From the NCBI GenBank assembly GCA_036873755.1, contig JAVTVY010037227.1:1-64000 (forward strand): DNA of 64,000 bases, read 5' to 3'. The notes beneath the pieces are model-generated. The model was not told where the DNA came from, searched no databases, and saw only the letters and a program-made list of their open reading frames with translations. Shown here piece by piece: positions 45,401 to 57,400 of this stretch (position 1 is its first letter; every line of letters begins with the position of its first letter). The DNA comes from Hanleya hanleyi. Lineage: Eukaryota; Mollusca; Polyplacophora; Lepidopleurida; Hanleyidae. Made by a program: the position numbers and the translations under genes.

Positions 45401-48400
45401 TACAAAGGCTTCATAAATAACGTAAAATTATAGATGAGCCAGAATATAGCACAATTTGAAAGTATCCTTCGCGTACAGAATAACCTTTAGTTATTGTTAA
45501 AGTATCTGATTGTCGCGCCAAATTTTCGCTGAAAAGGAGACAAAACATGTGTTTTGAATTATACGCAAAAATGAAGAATATATACAAAATGACTTTTATA
45601 TATAGCAGTGAAGATATATTTTTGAGCCATGGGAGAAAATGATAGATACATTTGAATTAAAAGAAAGTTTGTGATGAACTGAAGAAATATACGGTTAAAA
45701 TCATTATAAACACGTGTAAATTCACCATTAACGTAGTATCTACATAACGTTTGTAATCCATGCGTATAGTGTTGAAATGGAATTGCTTTAGATGTGTGTG
45801 TATTTGTGTGTGTGTGTGTGTGTGACTTAAATGGTGACGTGCATGCTCTACATAAACAAATCAACATTTACTGGTTATTATAGCGTGGGAATCGGAACAG
45901 GTCGCATGAATAACACATGCCTTGGACGGACAGTATAACCCAAATAGACAGGTCGAGATTTCAGGAATTCTAACACCCTGAGGCATTTTTTAGTACAAGT
46001 AAACTAATAATCTATCTAACACAATTCGGGTATGCTGAATTCGAAAATCGCTGTTACAAAAATATCTTTTGCCATTAAGGACCCAAAATGGCGTATCAAA
46101 GATGGCCGCCCAAAACACGATTTTCTGTCATACAGCCATTTGTGATGCTTATGCATATTCTGATTCATTTAATTTCTGATTCTATTAGAGCAGAAGAACA
46201 AACATATAAAAACAATATATTGAAATTACCAAAACTGACGGATGGGTATGGGGTGGAACTGACGTCATTCTGCGCATGCGCAGTAAAAAAAGGCATTGGA
46301 ATGTACTTTTTGGGGGAGAGATGAACCATCCATGGTACTAATAAGCCGTGTAGGATGTCAAATTGAAGCACTCGTGGTGCAGATAATGTCCACGTCATCT
46401 ATGACGTCATTGGTGACGTCATCAGTATGAGTGGTAGCGAAAGCGGCCATTTTAGGGGTGCGTAGGGGCTTGTTTAAGAGACTGAGGGACCATTCTTGGT
46501 CTGAATGGGATGTTTTAGGTATCATAGTGAAGATTTCGTGGGACAGCATCCGCCTGGTCTGATGTGTCGTGGAAGTAAGGGATATGACGCCCATGCGCAG
46601 ACACTCCGAGCTCCAAACACCCAACTGCTACATCCCCGATCTCTGAGCTCCCGACTGCCCCATCCCCGAGCTCCGAGCCCCAAACAACAAACTGCCCCAT
46701 CCCCGAGCTCCGAGCTCCAAGCACCCAACTGTCCCATCCCCGAGCTCCGAGCTCTTGCATATAAACACGACATACATCTGTGAAAGCTTCATTATATGCC
46801 GGTTGTCCGTGGAGACGAGAGTCATGATTTACGCATGTCACTTGCGTTCGAAGTCATTTTCCACGCCATTTAATCTACGTAGACATTTGCTGTCCATACA
46901 TAATAAACGTATATAGCAAATCCATCTCATGGAACGGAGTCTCGATAACGAGCAAATTCAAAATACGCGCGAAGAACGACCAACACCGACGTCACACACG
47001 AGAGTATTAGCGCATCCCTATACGATGACAGTGAGTGGTCCTACGGGATGGGGAAAGACGTACTGGGTGATGCAATTCTTGGATGAAGGGCCCCTCAGCT
47101 ATATCCGTATAGTTTGGTGTTATAGCCAATGGCAGTCTGCCTACGAAACTACAAGGTTACAGAATGTGAGCTTTGTCCCAGGGATTCCTCACGATATCGA
47201 TCAAGAGTATTTATTCGACCCCGAGCAGATCAACGTGGTAGTGTTAGATGATCTGATGAGTGCGGCCAAGGGCAATTCACACGTTGTTGACTCGTTTACC
47301 AAAGGATCCCATCATCGCAATCGGTCCGTCATCTATTTGACCCAGAATATCTTTCCTCAAGGGAAGGCGTCCAGAGATATTGCCCTGAACTGCCAATATG
47401 TTGTGTTGTTCTCCAATCCCAACGATAGAGCACAAATCCGTGTGTTTGGTAGTCGAGTTTATCCTCAGAACATCGACCATTTCATGCGGGCGTTTCAAGG
47501 CGCGACAAGTCGTCCGTACGGTTACCTGTTCGTAGACTTAAAGGCTCATACCCCCGAAGAACGCCGGTTGACGACCCACCTGTTACCCGGAGAGGGGTCA
47601 CCACAACGTCATATATCCCTACACCATTCACCGAGTCCATACCTGGCAGCACCCGTACAGCAGCAGCAACCCACCCCCACACAGCGAGTACCCTTCCTTC
47701 ACAAAATCAGTCCCGGAAAATCACCCAACCGTGAAGGACCATCCCAAACCGTACAACGGAATGAACACAATGTGAATTCAAGGCTATGGAAGCATTTTTT
47801 TCCAAAGAAAGTATGGACGCCGAGATGAGCAAGACGTTGGGGGTCACAGAAAACAAGTTTCACCACCAAGGGTATTCGAAAGAGGAAGCCGCAATTTTAG
47901 CCCATGACACATTGGCACCCAGATTACGACGGGCTTTACGTCAGCAGTATGCCGACCTAGTGACCCATATAAAATTGCAGGACAAGGACCCGGTCCATAT
48001 GGAAGTCGAAAGAACAGCGTCGATGTTGAAAACCTCGGGCCTGAATTGGAAAACGGCGTGTGTTTATGTATACTATGATTGTCTTTTTGAATTTGGTGCT
48101 AATACTGTTATTTGGAAAATGGAATAGGTCTTTGGATTATGGACGCGGATATTCTCTAATGGACGACGGCTGGATTATGAATGACGGACTAGACGCTTGT
48201 AATCATAGCAATAGCACAAACGAAACATTGTTTGAACGCGTCATTGAAAGGCGTTAAGATGTTAAGATAGAGCGTTGAGACGAGCGTTAAGGCGTAACGA
48301 CGAATGTCATCGCATTTCGCTGAATTAGTGTCAATTCCATGAAAATCAGAGCTTCTGAGCTGTTTCACCCATTCTCGTCTCGCGAGACTCCCTACTGCGA

Positions 48401-51400
48401 GAAAGAGTCTCACGCGTAAATGGGAGCCATCCCCCCAAAATTTGGGGGGTGAGTAGGCGGCGTATGATTATCTGGCTTGTCACTGACCTGCTGACTCCGC
48501 CGAGTTAGAAGCGAATTGCTAAACATAACGTGGGCTATATAATTGGGAAATGACTCTTTCCGTTTCGGAGCATATCAATCGCGAACAAATTATTGTCGGT
48601 ATGTATACTTGGCCGTGAAAGCGAGTTATCTAATACAGGAAGTAGTTCGCGGGTAGACACGGCTCGCTTTGAGAATGATGTCATGCTGCCTCGCTTTGAG
48701 ATTGGAGATTCAAAAATGTCACCAGTTTACATGAGAGTCGCTTTGGTCTCCCGCGGGTAGACACGGCTCTCTTTGAGAATGCTGTTTCACCAGGGCGTTG
48801 AAGCGTTAAGCTGGGCGTGGGCGGGCGTTACTGTCTATAAAAGCAAGTGTATTACCAAAACACGCACAGTCGACGTTCCACCCTCAACATGGCTTTAGTT
48901 GCTCTGAGTGCGAAAAGCACGTTCACGAGACGTTACGATGTGATGTGACACATGGGATTGAAGATTACGACGAGTCCTTGGGGGCGGATGCCGATACAGA
49001 GACTGCTGAGAGTCCACCGATTGATACAGAAACAGAGACTACTGAGAGACTATCTACTGATATGAAGAGTTTGATCTCAGATAGTCTGCCTACATCCCAG
49101 GGCAGTGAGGAAGAACCTACCACCTGGAATCGTATTGATAGCTATGATGCGGTAATCGAAGACGCCAGACAGGATAACTTTCAACAGGCGTACATCCAAA
49201 TACACCCCTGTCTCAGGAAAACAGCCATGACAATCTATGAACGGTATAGCCTGCTCCCGCTTGAAACGAAAGGCGACATTTTAATTATTTTGACAATGGT
49301 GTAACCACACAAGCGTTAAATCTGTTCATGTTACAATAAAGGTGTTCCTGGGACTGAATTAACGAGGAAAGTTCAAACTACAAATAAAGAAAACGAAGGT
49401 TTAACTGACAGAAAAGTACAAATCCGGTGATATGGAGTGATGACGTTACTGTCATCAGAGCAGCCGTCAACATTCGGTTGGCATATCTGATAAGAGTATG
49501 TCGCAGCTAAACAGTTATGTGTAGAAAGTTTCAGCTTGTGTATAACTATAACTCGTAAACTATTCCTTTCTGGACGGTAATATTCCAGTGGGACCTGCAT
49601 ATGGCGGATACATATCTCGCCTAGTAGCATTTGCTAGATCCTCTGTTAAATATGACGATTTCAATCAACGTCACAAAACATTATTGCAGAAACTTATAAA
49701 ACAGGGCTATTCTCAAATTTGGCGATACATATCGCATGCTGATCGCGCTAGGGGGCTGAAACTAAAAAAAATTCCTTACAACGTCAATCAATTTCAATTC
49801 AGCCTATCTGGCCTGGGCTTTTTGGGACGTATCCTGGCATGGGGGGGGGGGGGGGCTTAATTATTTCTGTTACCCCTTGAGCTATGGGGCTAGTTTTTGT
49901 CCACCTTTCATCGCGGAAAAGCAGAAATTTTGAAGAAATATGACGAATAAAATCACTTCTCTGGTATCCCGCGTGGTCGCCATCTTGAAGTTACCCATGA
50001 TTCTCTGCTCGGGGCAGGGGGGTCAAGCAAACAAGCTCAAAATGACCCCAATATGATAAACGATAAAGTCACAGAGTTTCATTTCTCCATTTTTTGTCGT
50101 TCCGGGGATAGCGCAGACAGTTTGGTAGGGGGGTCATTTCGCGCCTCCCCCCCCCCCCTCAGGCCAGGTAGGTTTAACAAATTAGCTGTAACCGTGAATT
50201 TGTAATGCATTTTTATTGCTTATTATTCTCAACGAACTCATAGCAATATTTCATCCTCTTCATTGGCATTCATGGACCCCTGATTCAGTCCAAGGGTGAT
50301 CGCCGATCTATAGGTGTGAATCAATTATTACATTTTGTTTATTTTGACGTCCTGTTTTAATCAGCAATTTTCGGAATGTTAACGTGGAAAGATATTCTGG
50401 TAACAAGCAGATTCGGATTCAGCACCCTTGAAATAAGCTAGAACAACTTGTTACCAGCTTGTACTAAAAAATGCCTCAGAAACATTTTCTAGAGGCTTTT
50501 TCTGAATTTTCGACCTGTCTAAAATATGAGCTGAAATACAGCGCAATTTTGAAAGTTGTGTGAAGTAAATCAAGATTCCAAGGTATCCTGCGCGCACCGA
50601 ATGACCCTTATTTCATGCATCTGATTTTCAGACTGATTAAACAACTGCTAACAATTATACTGTTAAAAACCATACACTAATATGATCTACAATTTTGTGT
50701 ATGAATAGTTGGTGGGCAAGCGATTTTCTGTATTGTTGATTCACACAGAGACTGTTCCGTGTTTAGCATATATTTAACAAATGCTATAATTGAAATCATA
50801 TGTGTTGACTAACACTCACTAACCCTTCAAATGAAAGAACAACAGTGTCTCCATAAACAAGATGAGTGATATAGAATTATCAAACGATTTAATTTTACAA
50901 CCAAGATCAAGAAAAAAGCCTTGCTGGGCAGCTTGGAAACGACATGATCAACTGAAATGGGATGTATTGAGGTTTAGAGCTAGATTAAGATGTAAGTACG
51001 AAATAACCAATACACTGACGACACATAGTAACTGTTAATACAGAGGCTCCACCGTTTCATATGCGGGGAACCTAGTAATATCTGTGAATAGAAAGAAAAG
51101 TCTTTGTAATAAAAGAGTCTATATAAGTGACGGTTGGTATTTCGGCTGAATTATGGATGACGGATTAGACGCTTGTAATTTTAACCTGTGTATGCCTGGA
51201 TTCTGCTGGTGGACAAGTTGTCTCCGAGGCCGGGCCCCTGCACACCCAACACTCATAATGAATACAACCAAAATAAATAAGATTAAGACAGACCCGAGAA
51301 ACCTTAGTGCAGGTTTCTCGGCCAAGTCTCTAATAGTTCGAAATGCACTAAGACCTTTTTCAATCCAAATGACAGATATATTTCTGACAGCAAAGCAAGG

Positions 51401-54400
51401 CCACGACATCAAACCTTGTAATATTGCGCTTGATGATTGGTTAGCACCGAATTCTACATTTAATAATTTCAAAATTTCTAAGTGTGGACATCGTGGATGT
51501 CTCACGTGTCCACTATTTAATACTTCAGCTTCATTTAGTTCCGCGTTAACTGGTAACTCATATTCTGTTAACTCGTATGTTGATCTTAGTTGTTCTACTA
51601 CAAACTGTATTTATTTAGTTTCCTGTAAGAAGTGTGGTCAACAGTATGTTGGCAAGATCACCCAAAGATTCCATCTTAGGGTGAACGGTCACAGAAAATC
51701 CGTTAGGAAAAAGCAATTGCTTATAGGTAAACATTTTTCTGGACCCGACCACGGCTGGGATAACTTTAGTATTCAGATCATAGACGTCGTCTATCCATCT
51801 ACTGAGGATTCCCCCTTTGGATTTGAGAGAAAAATCCGAGAGCGGGAGTTATTCTGGATGCTAAACTTGGGTCAGTGTTTCCGTTTGGTTTAAATGATAA
51901 TGTCAGTGGGTTCGGCAATGCTACAAACCGCCGTTCAAATATATCCAACATTACCCAACTATTTAAACCTCATCAACGGAGACATCGCAGCCATGGTTGG
52001 CGAAAGTTTAATAGTTCGATGATTCACGATCATATCCCTTTAAATTACTTAGTGGGTTTAACTAACACACCCAATAGTATACATAGCTTACGTACAGTTC
52101 TGTATGCGTTATCTCTGAGAGCTTTAGATCAAATAGCCAGAGATATACAACAATCTGCGTCTTCAGGAAATATAATATCACCAAAAATCAGTAAAGTATG
52201 TCAAGATATAGCGTATTTTCGGTTGTATCGTCCAGTGAACATAATCGAAACATCTCAAGATCGGCTTTTCTTGAAACTCAACTACTTAGATAAAGGACTG
52301 GACATCATTAATTTACCTCGAATCCTGAATGATTCAGAGGTACGCAACGCTGTACCAAACTATTTTAAGTTCACAGAACCTCCATGCATTTCATATAAGT
52401 ATACTAAATCTATAGCCACTAAAATATTCAATTACTCCAATGCTGTCAAGGAGTTTGACTGGAACTTATACACGTCAGGAGGCTATAGTTGTGATTGTGA
52501 ATCATCGAACTTTATCTATACACCATGCAAACATATTGTGACTGGTGCTCTTGATATGGTGAGTGATAAGGATCTGAAATTACTCCTGATGAAAGGACCT
52601 AAATATAGAGAGCCAAGAAGAGTGAATCTGAAGGCCGACCAGAAGATAGTCCTGTCTGCATTGGAAAAGTACGTTATTGATTGGTCTAAGCGACAAAAAG
52701 TTGAACCTACAGTACTCGCTGATTGGCTGGACCTCACCAAGAGCAAGGTCGTTGAAACAATCCGCCATATTGACAGAAGTACTCTTCCCCAAGCAAAAAC
52801 AAGTACTGAGAAACCTCAATTCGCAAGAAGTTCTAGCAAATCTCCAGAGTAAATTCGTCATAGTCCCAGCAGACAAAGCTCCGAATAATATAATATTCAT
52901 ATGTAAATATTACTATTACCAGGTGCTGGTTAAAGAATTGAGTGTAGACATATCTCCATCAAATACGCCTACTAACTCCCAAACTGCATTTACTCTGGAA
53001 GATTTATTTAACAATCACAACAAGTTTCTCAGGGAGAGAGGTATCTGTCTTCCAACCAATCATAACGACATACCAAAACTATACTGGACTCCCAAAATGC
53101 ATAAATCACCATACAAAGCTAGATTCATAGCTGGTTCTAGAAGCTGCACCACCAAGCTTCTTTCAACCCTATTGACTAGGGCCCTTCAGGAGGTAAAAGC
53201 ATTTTGGGAAAAGTATTGCGCCACTATTTCTAAGAACTCTGGCGTTGAATGTATGTGGATATTGAAAAACTCAAAATGTCTTACGGAAGAACTTGATGCT
53301 AAAGGTCACATACCGTACAGACATGTATCCACATGGGATTTCTCGACTCTCTATACTACAATCCCTCATCGGGACCTTATTGACCGTCTAAGTTCATTAA
53401 TAGTATATGTGTTCAAGAAAACTGATCGTAGATATATTAATGTCAGAAGCCATAAAGCATTCTTTAGCTCTACTACATACAAGAGATATCATTCATGGGA
53501 TGTTTCTTTGTTTATAGAGTTGCTTGAATTTCTCATTAAAAATATTTATGTGAAATTTTGCAACACAATATATCAGCAGCATATAGGTATTCCAATGTGT
53601 ACTAATTGTGCACCCCTGTTGGCTGACCTGTATCTGTTCTCTTATGAATATGACTATATGCAGGCGCTTTCAAAAACCGATCCGTTCAAAGCCCGTTCCT
53701 TCTCATTCACCAAACGCTATAAAGACGATCTTCTCGCTGTGGATAATCGCTATATAAATGACGCAGTGAAGGATATATATCCACCTTCACTGGATTTGAA
53801 GGAAACTACAGACAGCCCTACAGACACATCATATTCTCTCTCGTCGACTTTATGACAAAAGAGATGATTACAATTTCGATATCGTAAACTATCCCTTTCT
53901 GGACAGTAATATTCCAGTGGGACCTGCATATGGCGTATACATATCTCGCTTAGTAGCATTTGCTAGATCCTGTGTTAAATGTGACGATTTTAATCACAAA
54001 ACATTGTTACAGAAACGTATAAAACAGGGCTATTCCACCAAACGCCTCCACTCAAAGTTTCTCAAATTTGGCGATACATATCGCATGCTGATAAAAAAAT
54101 ACGAACGTAGCGTGCAAGATCTATGGCGCTACGTTTCGTAACTTGTGTCTAATCCCGCTTAACCCGGGGCTAGGGGCCGTATGAACCCATGTACTTCAAG
54201 ATCCTCATGGTACTCATATGAACAGACACAATCAAAGCGTGACTGAGATACATCATTCTTTAGATAACGACTTTACAACGAATATTATGGATTAAGAATG
54301 CTGATCAGCGATACGGATTTGATATTTTTGGAACATCATGATGTCTTGCCGGCATCATTGAAAACTGTTGACCGCTTCTCTCTTGCAGGAAACAAGCCTA

Positions 54401-57400
54401 TGTTTATGTATACTATGATTGACTTTTTGAATTTGGTGCTAATACTGTTATATGGAATATGGAATAGGTCTTTGGATTATGGACGCGGATATTCTCTAAT
54501 GGACGACGGCTGAATTATGGATGACGGATTAGACGCTTGTAATTGTAGAAATGCATTAACAATGTGTGAAAGGAAATGGATAAAATATTGATAACCATGG
54601 TGTATTACGGGGGGGGGGGGGTGTTCTCAAAAGGTTGTTATGACAAAAATGTTATTTTAGGATATCACTCAGTTTCTCTCGGTATCTCCACGCCGAAGGC
54701 GTGGGGATATCATAACAGATATCTATAAAACACACCTAATAGTTTGAGAGTGATGACTCACTGAGGCTGATGTAACGTGATCTGATTGGTTGATATTTTT
54801 AGGCTGTACAATTGCCTACAATTTGATAGGTGGACATGTTTAGAAGGTTAAAATGACCAAAAGTTAATTGGTGGATATTTTTAGACTAAGAAAATCAATT
54901 TAAGATATAATCTACTTTGTGGGCGTATACAAATTCCCCCCATTTAGGTATCATGCAAGAGATAGGGCATGCGTATGACTCACTGCCTTTTGTTTATGAA
55001 TGATCTATTGATCTACATTATGGGGAGTGGGTGGGCAAGTCTCGACTTGGCGAGAAGTGACGTCAAAATCTTTAAACAGGATAAGGATTTTCCCAATGAC
55101 GTCATTACCTATAAATTGAACTGACGTCATTATCTACAAAAAGAACAGGGGAGGCATTTCATGTTAAGTAATAAAACAGGGATTATTACATATGAAGTAA
55201 CAAAACGGCCTTTGGGGGATTAATACATATTAAGTAACAAAACGGTCTATTGGTCTCGCTGCAAATATTACAAGTCACGAGTAACAACGGCTTGGATTGA
55301 GGTTGCTTGTTGATGAATATCTCCGCTAAAGCAACCACCCAGGAATCGCCTAAACAGAGACGCGTGTCCAAGGCGACGCGAAATTTATAGGGCGTATTGT
55401 CTGGGAAGCAGTCAATGAGGCGGGTCCGGTCTTTGATGAGGGTCTACTGAGTGTGTGTTAAAACGAGTCCTTTAATGGTAGCTTTACCTTTGAGGAAATA
55501 GCGTAGATCCATCCTTAGAACGTTGGTGTATAAGCATACAGTAGCTCGAATATAGTTGTCAATGGCTACTTATTGCGTAGGAGCGCATAGCCTTCTATTG
55601 GGGCTGATGGTTATTTTGGTTGGATTATGGTCCTGTAGATAGGGTACAGACTTTACACAGGACGTATGAACGGTGGATAGAACAATGATTGGAATGATGA
55701 GAAGCAATAGGACCGTGATGGAAGCCCCTTTCAGTTTGATGAGCGTTCTCTCCTATTGATTCATGGTGAAGGAAAAGGGGTACACACGCGGACCTTTATA
55801 TAGGTGTTGACGATGACGCCAAACAAACATTTAGAAAGAGTGTATGTATATGTAAACGTTTACCTTTAAACAACAAAGGAATTAATTGAAGACAACATGC
55901 ATGATAGTATAGAAATTTTCTGGTGTCGGTCTACACAAATTTCCCTGACATAGTCAGCTATGATGTAGAGCATGCACATCAATCACTGCACTTTTTTTTA
56001 TGGGGAGACTATTGACCTACATAGATGTGCGGCATTACATATGAAGTATCAAAACGGTCTTTTAAAGATTTATAAAAAGAACACGGGTTTTCCCAATGAC
56101 GTCGTGATCTATAAATAGAACTGACGTCATGATTTTTGGGGGGTTATCAAGTATTAAGTAACAAAACACTTTTTAGGGAGCATGACATATTAAGTAACAA
56201 AACATCATTTTATGGGTCATTACATAATCCGTTGATTCAGTACCCCCTATTAACCACTACTGTTAGCCCTCACTCTTAAACTTGTAATTGTGAACTCTTT
56301 GGGCTCTGAAACCATGCCCAACAAAAAAGATGGTACGATAAGCGGAATTTTGGCCCATACGTGGTGCGGTTGAAATTGAAAAAAATAAAATGTCCTAAAA
56401 ATAGTTGTTTTTTTATGTAACGTCAAGAGAAAATATATAAACAACACACTCCCCTACCATGGACTTAAAACCTGGCCTTTCCGCTCAAACATATGGAAAA
56501 TTCAGCATACATTCCCCACCATTTTTTCGAGATGAGACCGCCAGAAATAGGGTCATCCAGCCCGACACCATTACGTCAAATATCGGAGGTGCCAATCAAA
56601 CTGGCCCAGATTATTTTTCCGATTAAAATTTGAAAAGGTGGTTTTGATATATTTTAGAATCAAATATTATAGAAACATTTTAAAATACGTCACAGACCAT
56701 TTCTGGCCCAGTCAGGTATAATGGCCAATCAATGTTCGCCGGAAGTCAAGTCCTGATAATAATCTTGGACCCACCCACTTCAATGGAGGTTTGTGACCTG
56801 AAATCCGTCGGTAGGGCAGTTGCAACCTCCAAACAGGGTTGTCTTCCGTTGTGCCATGTACTTTGACCCTGCCTTCATTCACTTTACATATAGCCCTGTA
56901 CCAAAACGTCATTTCACAAAACCTGAATCTTACCAGCCAAACAGTCCTTATCAACAGACTTAATACTAAGACATTTAACTTTTCCGATGTGAATGTGCGT
57001 GAGCATTGGATTCCGAAAATAAACAATGCTGATTTCTTTTTCAGCCAAACGACCGTTATCTTCAATATAGTGTTATTGTTGTTGTAAAGTGGTGAACAGT
57101 TATTTAATTATTCACCGATTAATTGTTTTCTTTTGTCTGCCGAATCCCCCAAAGGCGCTGCAGTTGATTGATTCTGGTTAATTCAGGTTGTTGCGATACA
57201 GAGCAGTTGGGATAATCTCGCAATTTTTATCTCCGTCAAAGACTACATGGCTTGGTGAAGACGCACAGTGCGGAGAATGCCAGGGCGTTTTTTTCGCCCT
57301 CGGTAAGTGACTGAAGGTAGGATCGATTGACAGGACTAAAGGGGGGAGATAACCATGTGGAGTTTGGAGCATTTGCTAAAATTCTGGACGGCCCCAGCCC

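Larger units (their letters stand above)
37123..46070. repeat. Left terminal inverted repeat (with nested insertions)
   Basis: Native blocks are 37123-37700, about 38590-39161, 41364-41825, 43891-44694 and 45945-about 46070. They align in order with the complement of 56261-50395. Insertions between them are a Penelope fragment, a Helitron/pearl-type element, a long-TIR transposon and a fold-back transposon. GTTTTGTTACTTAATATGTA-type words recur near the outer end. Confidence 0.85.
51144..54544 (+). mobile_element. Penelope-like element, GIY-YIG N-terminal (Naiad-type order)
   Basis: 3.4 kb copy bounded by two identical 37-bp direct repeats (51144-51180 and 54508-54544, starting GGCTGAATTATGG). 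The order is GIY-YIG nuclease, linker, RT, C-terminal extension. Canonical Penelopes have GIY-YIG after RT; the permuted order is described for the Naiad/Chlamys clades. At least three frame breaks (about 51880, 52790, 53835) make it inactive, although the catalytic Asp pair remains. Confidence 0.88.
50395..56261. repeat. Right terminal inverted repeat (with Penelope insertion)
   Basis: Native blocks 50395-51143 and 54545-56261 align in inverse order with the left arm. A single large insertion, the Penelope-like element, splits it. This arm keeps the empty sites for all the insertions of the left arm. Confidence 0.85.
37117..56267. mobile_element. Polinton/adintovirus-like 19.1-kb element with 6-bp TSD
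   Basis: The element (37123-56261) begins AGTAGTGGCTAATAGGGGG and ends with the complement ...CCACTACT. It is flanked on both sides by GTTAGC. A 6-bp duplication and 5'-AG termini are typical of Maverick/Polinton elements. The arms stay homologous from 37123 to about 46070 and from 56261 back to about 50395, interrupted by younger insertions. Removing those leaves about 9 kb native DNA: two arms of about 2.5 kb and a centre of about 4 kb. The centre encodes a packaging-type ATPase and two unrecognised ORFs. No protein-primed polymerase, retroviral-type integrase, adenain-type protease or capsid gene is seen. It is either an internally deleted, non-autonomous derivative or a different virus-like lineage using foreign machinery. 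Confidence 0.75.

Noticed and set aside
46505..46841. Several overlapping 60-108 codon frames on both strands
   Set aside because: Products of the GC-rich CCGAGCTCCGAGCTC minisatellite.
48060..48127. Genuine C-terminus of the ORF after the ATPase gene
   Set aside because: The sequence is the 3' end of the Penelope-like element, matching 54400 onward.
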